Below, piece by piece: positions 60,740 to 64,000 of a stretch of 64,000 bases of DNA. The position numbers and the translations under genes are program-made. Each line of letters starts with the position of its first letter. The first letter of the stretch is position 1. The stretch covers positions 151,608,592 to 151,672,591 of the forward strand of contig CM043943.1 in NCBI GenBank assembly GCA_014529385.2, written 5' to 3'. The notes below the pieces were generated by a model that saw only the letters and a program-made list of their open reading frames with translations, had not been told where the DNA came from and searched no databases. Origin of the DNA: Adiantum capillus-veneris (lineage: Eukaryota; Streptophyta; Polypodiopsida; Polypodiales; Pteridaceae).

Positions 60740-61290
60740 GATTGGGTGTTAAGTGTTGGTTAAGTGGTCAAGTGGTTCAAAGTGTTGTCCAAGTGGAACA
60801 AAGTGCTTGCAAGTGCTGGTCAGGTGGTCCAAAGTGGTCCAAAGGGCTGGTCAAGTGGTTGTTAAGTGGTGGTCAATTAGTACAAAGTGTTGTCCAAGTG
60901 GTTCAGGGGGTTGTTCAAGTGGTTCAAAGTGTTGGTCAGGTGGTTCAAAGTGCTTTTCAAGTGGTATAAAGTGTTGGCCAAGTGGTTCAGGGGGGTTTTC
61001 AAGTGGTTCAAGGGGCTTTTCAAGTGGTATAAAGTGCTTAAAAGTGCTGGTCAGGTGGTCCAAAGAGCTGGTCAAGTTTTTTAGGGGGCTGGTAAATGGT
61101 GGTCAAATGGAACAAAGTGCTGTCCAAGTGGTTCATGGGGTTGGACAAGTGGTTAAAAGCGTTGATCGGGTGGTTCAAAGTGCTTGTTAAGTGGTATAAA
61201 TTGCTAGCCAAGTGGTTCATCGTGCTTGTCAAGTAGTATAAAGTGCTTAAAAGTGTTGGTCAGGTGGTTCAAAGGGTTGGTCAGGTGGTC
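60740..61290. repeat. GGTCAAGTGGTTCAAAGTG minisatellite
   Basis: Degenerate tandem units of about 20-40 bp built from CAAGTGGT and CAAAGTGCTGGTCA. The monomer shares CAAAGTGCTT with the intron minisatellite upstream but is distinct. ORFs across it on both strands are repeat translations. Confidence 0.9.
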
Positions 61291-61293
61291 CTA

Positions 61294-62028
61294 AGCATTA
61301 GGAAAAATATGAACCCTCTAGGGGCCCTTTGGGATTAAGGTTAATTAGAGGTCAGCCAATGAGAAGAGGGTGGTGGACACACTCTATGCCCTCAAAAATG
61401 TAGGGGGACAAAGTAGTCTTACACTTCTTAAATGGGCTCTTACCTAGTGAGAAGGTGGGGTGGGGGGGGGGGGGGGGGGGGACCATATGGAACCTCTAAC
61501 TTCCTCCTTTTTGATCCGGTTCTGAAAAAATCCTAAAAATTTGAAAATTTTCAAAATTTTCAAAACTCAAATTTCATCTTCTGAAAACCCCCCTAAAACT
61601 ATTTTATGGTCAAAAAAGCATTTTTTGATCTCAAAAAGTCAAAACGTGCATCCAAAAACCCTAAAATTCAAATTTTTTAAAAAACTTTTGAAAAATCTTT
61701 TTTTGCTATCCAGAGCTCCCCCAAAAGTAGTTATTAGGCAAAAAGTGATTTTCTCTCTCTAGAACCCCTTTTCCAACCCCTCCTTGGTTGCAAGCATCAC
61801 ACTCATCCTCTACTCCAACACTCTCTCTCTCTACACCATCTCCATTGCTGCAGCAAGGAAGCTCCTCTCTCCTCCCCTACCACCTTCCATTGCCACACCA
61901 AGCAAGGGTTATCCACCTTCTCCTCCCATTGCCACAAGGGTTAACCACCTTCTCATATCACTTTATCCCACCTATATTGTACCAACAAGCAAGGTCCTTC
62001 TCCTCCTCCTAGTTTTCTTTGCTCAACC
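61294..62028 (+). other. Leader of the unknown gene, with shared transposon-end phrase
   Basis: TTAGGAAAAATATGAACC at 61295 matches 12777. A G run lies at 61455-61482, then an A/T-rich and pyrimidine-rich leader. No ORF is supported before 62029. Confidence 0.4.
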
Positions 62029-63393
62029 ATGGTCAACTCTACTTCGCAAAGGCGGCCAAAGGATGAGGTCATAGCAGTTGCATGCCACATCACTAGAGGT
62101 GTAGATGATGAGTGGGTGCCACAAGAGTTCACCAAAGGTGCTTGGGTATGCATGCAACCATCTGCTATTGGCCCTCATCGTGTGCGGAATCGTGCAAACT
62201 TGGATCTTCATTGGAAAGGAAAGCTCCTTGGCTTAAAGAACCGCAAAGACAAGGGGACTGTAGCCATTGTGCGACATGTTTTCTCAATGTCAACCATGCA
62301 CTTGCAACAACCACCTCGATTTCCAACACATTTTAAGTACATGTTTTGAGAATACAAAGCTAGGTGTGAAATCACAGTGTAATGTTATTATGGATTCATA
62401 CTTAACATTTGTCATGCATTTATAGTCATATTTCCATCCACGTTGGTGGAGGAGCATCCACTACATAGTCTCTCCGATACATTCAATTCTATACATGCGG
62501 ATATTGGAGCAATAATGTTCCCACATCTTTGCCCAACCAAACTGGTTCAAAGAAGGATTTTCTTCTATTCTCACTCCTATATTGTCCCTACTTCTACACA
62601 AGCGTTTGGAACGCTTGAACCCATCAAAGTAACTTCCTTATTGAGTATGGAGTGGCCGGTCCCAGATTTGTGGTCGGTAGCATCTTTCAAGCAAAAGATG
62701 ATAACGGATGTCCAAAACTCTTTGAAATACTCTAAAGCTTCTAGGTCTATGGGCTTGAGTTGGTGTTTGCCTATTCATTGTTTTGTACACATTTTTAAAG
62801 AGTTTGGATTTGTGGAGACTACCACAATGCTTGTATGTAAAGATACGCATTACGAGGAATTAGGAAGTCTTTTAGAAGAGGACTGGGGTTTTGTGGAGGG
62901 CATGCACAACGGGGACCGGTACCGTTGTAAGGTTGGAGCTTCAGGTATTGGAATGCACTATTTGAAATCCCGCACCTCCTTGTACATACGATTTCACTAT
63001 GATCGTTGGATGTGCAAGCTTGGAGTGTGGAATCCCTTACAGAGTGTAGACGGCGCTATTGCAAGCTTTGACATTGCAGTGAAGATGCCCAACGATGCTT
63101 TGGAGGCAGTCCAAGTGAACAAGCATTGGACTCTCAGTAATGTTCGAGAACATTTGGTTAGTATGGGTTTTAAGGCCCTTCAACAAGCACAATTTCGTTT
63201 ACAGGGTCACAAGGTGAGAATCCTTCCACCACATTTTCAATACATCATGGTTTGTCGATCATTGGATGCTTATTGTAATGAATGTCCGCAGATTGGGAAG
63301 AGAATGGAAGACAAATTGAAGGTCGAGGAGGACTGGGCGAGCCCCTTGTTTGCAGCCAAGCAAACACTTTATGGTCTTCAAATCCCCACCTAA
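62029..63393 (+). CDS. Unknown two-exon gene with a long intact ORF
   Basis: Exon 1 (ATG 62029) encodes MVNSTSQRRPKDEVIAVACH, FTKGAWVCMQPSAIGPHRVR and LDLHWKGKLLGLKNRKDKGT. A donor-like AA/GTACAT at about 62336 and an acceptor TTTATAG at about 62425 lead to exon 2, open for 316 codons from 62443 (MVEEHPLHSLSDTFNSIHAD). Exon 2 includes LLSMEWPVPDLWSVASFKQK, EEDWGFVEGMHNGDRYRCKV and TSLYIRFHYDRWMCKLGVWN, and ends QTLYGLQIPT. The absence of stops contrasts with the decay around it. I recognise no domain. Its stop abuts an inverted transposase fragment, so the C-terminus may be foreign. It shares an end phrase with the 12.8-16.3 kb transposon, hinting at membership in that family. Confidence 0.55.
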
Positions 63394-63394
63394 G

Positions 63395-63597
63395 TGTCAC
63401 TCCACATCATAACTAGCAAAACCCTCAATCTCCAACTTCTGACCTGCAATTTGGGAGTGTATTACTTCTGTGATCCATGGAGTTCTCTCAAAAATCCATG
63501 AAAGTACTCTATAAGTCTCTTTGGGCACCTGAATAGCACCCAACCACCAAATGTCTTTCTCTGATTGCACGCTAAAAGATGGGGTGGGAGATGGTGT
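63395..63597 (-). pseudogene. Inverted fragment of the unplaced transposase
   Basis: Reverse complement closely matches 14817-15031, covering SFSVQLEKDIWWLGAIEVPK through SWIFEITPWITEV to the DVEWHL block. It ends 1-2 bases after the stop of the unknown gene and at its other end abuts an LTR starting TGTTAGG. Confidence 0.85.
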
Positions 63598-64000
63598 TAG
63601 GAAATAAGACGTAGCTAAATAGATTTTTGAGTAGATTACTTAATGGAGAGAAATAGATTTCACACACAAGAGATTATAGAGTAGAGAGAGAGAGAGAGAG
63701 TACACACGATATACGTGGTTCACCCAATGTGGGCTACGTCCACAGGAAAGCAGCCACTCAATGGCTTTAGCACTTCAAAAGAAGAAGTAGTTTACAAAGG
63801 GATTAAACCCTTGATAGAGCTCCCGCCTTGCTTCACTCTCACCACCTCACACTCACCTTGTTGCATCAACTTCACACTATGAAATGTGTGTAGAAATGGA
63901 CTCCTTTTATAGGCCAAAAGGGCTGCCATCTCTTATGAGAGGCAGCCATGTGTAGCCGCCCTTGTGCGAATAAGTCCAAATCGGACCCTCCAATCCGCCC
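63598..64000 (+). repeat. LTR start, probably Ty1/copia, running off the window
   Basis: Begins TGTTAGGAAATAAGACG. It contains TACGTGGTTCACCCAATG and CTACGTCCACAGG, a phrase common in plant copia LTRs. A short GA tract lies at 63686-63701. The other end is outside the window. Confidence 0.65.

Noticed and set aside
60753-61190. 145-residue Trp/Ser/Lys-rich ORF
   Set aside because: Pure translation of the minisatellite; the opposite strand is also open.

Overview
This is a gene-poor, transposon-dense stretch of a plant nuclear genome. The evidence is plant-type Ty3/gypsy and Ty1/copia LTRs, a CACTA (En/Spm) transposon with GT-AG introns, Helitron Rep/helicase relics, a LINE, a tRNA-derived SINE, many (CT/GA)n, (GT)n and (AT)n microsatellites and long poly-G/C runs. 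A tyrosinase relic that looks fungal-type and the absence of any familiar angiosperm gene would fit a non-seed plant (fern, lycophyte or bryophyte), but this is inference and the species cannot be fixed from the sequence.

Layout. 1-3328: 5' part of a minus-strand gypsy element (gag, PBS, one long LTR) inserted into an older plus-strand gypsy integrase (3329-4019). 4137-5475: LTR-like and C/CT-rich low-complexity DNA. 5478-11944: a block with a broken minus-strand Helitron gene and, divergently, the 5' exons of an unknown plus-strand gene whose intron is a minisatellite. 11947-12770: a LINE relic. 12775-16317: a multi-exon DDE-type transposase-like gene I cannot place in a named family. 16425-17334: a TATA-driven histone H3-like gene with a long, unusual tail. 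17449-18268: an 820-bp foldback made of palindromes inside an inverted repeat. 18398-19884: an unknown minus-strand coding relic. 20430-23895: microsatellites, a SINE and non-coding DNA. 23901-28842: a gypsy LTR split by about 3.6 kb that carries a tyrosinase pseudogene.

28843-35245: a gag-protease retroelement with a leader of repeated 24-bp palindromes. 35517-43112: a CACTA transposon with two divergent spliced genes; the intron of the minus-strand gene is an array of TAATTA-centred palindromes. 43490-44930: 3' end and LTR of a probable copia element. 44950-49893: a second minus-strand gypsy element (RT, protease, gag, PBS, LTR) related to the first. 52240-58787: the second copy of the Helitron plus unknown-gene block, here with the helicase C-terminus retained, an internal deletion, and the unknown gene continuing into a RING-H2-like exon up to about 59670. 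60198-61290: another relic and a second minisatellite. 61294-63597: an intact unknown 316-codon ORF butted against an inverted fragment of the 12.8-16.3 kb transposase. 63598-64000: the start of another LTR.

Most coding relics are interrupted by TAG, TAA or TGA where CAG, CAA or CGA would fit. Direct comparison of the two Helitron-block copies shows CAG in one and TAG in the other. This is the mark of cytosine-methylation decay, so the window is probably heterochromatic. The most useful items for follow-up are the H3-like gene with the adjacent foldback, the duplicated Helitron-linked RING-like gene, the unplaced transposase family, the palindrome arrays in the CACTA intron and in the retroelement leader, and the tyrosinase relic.
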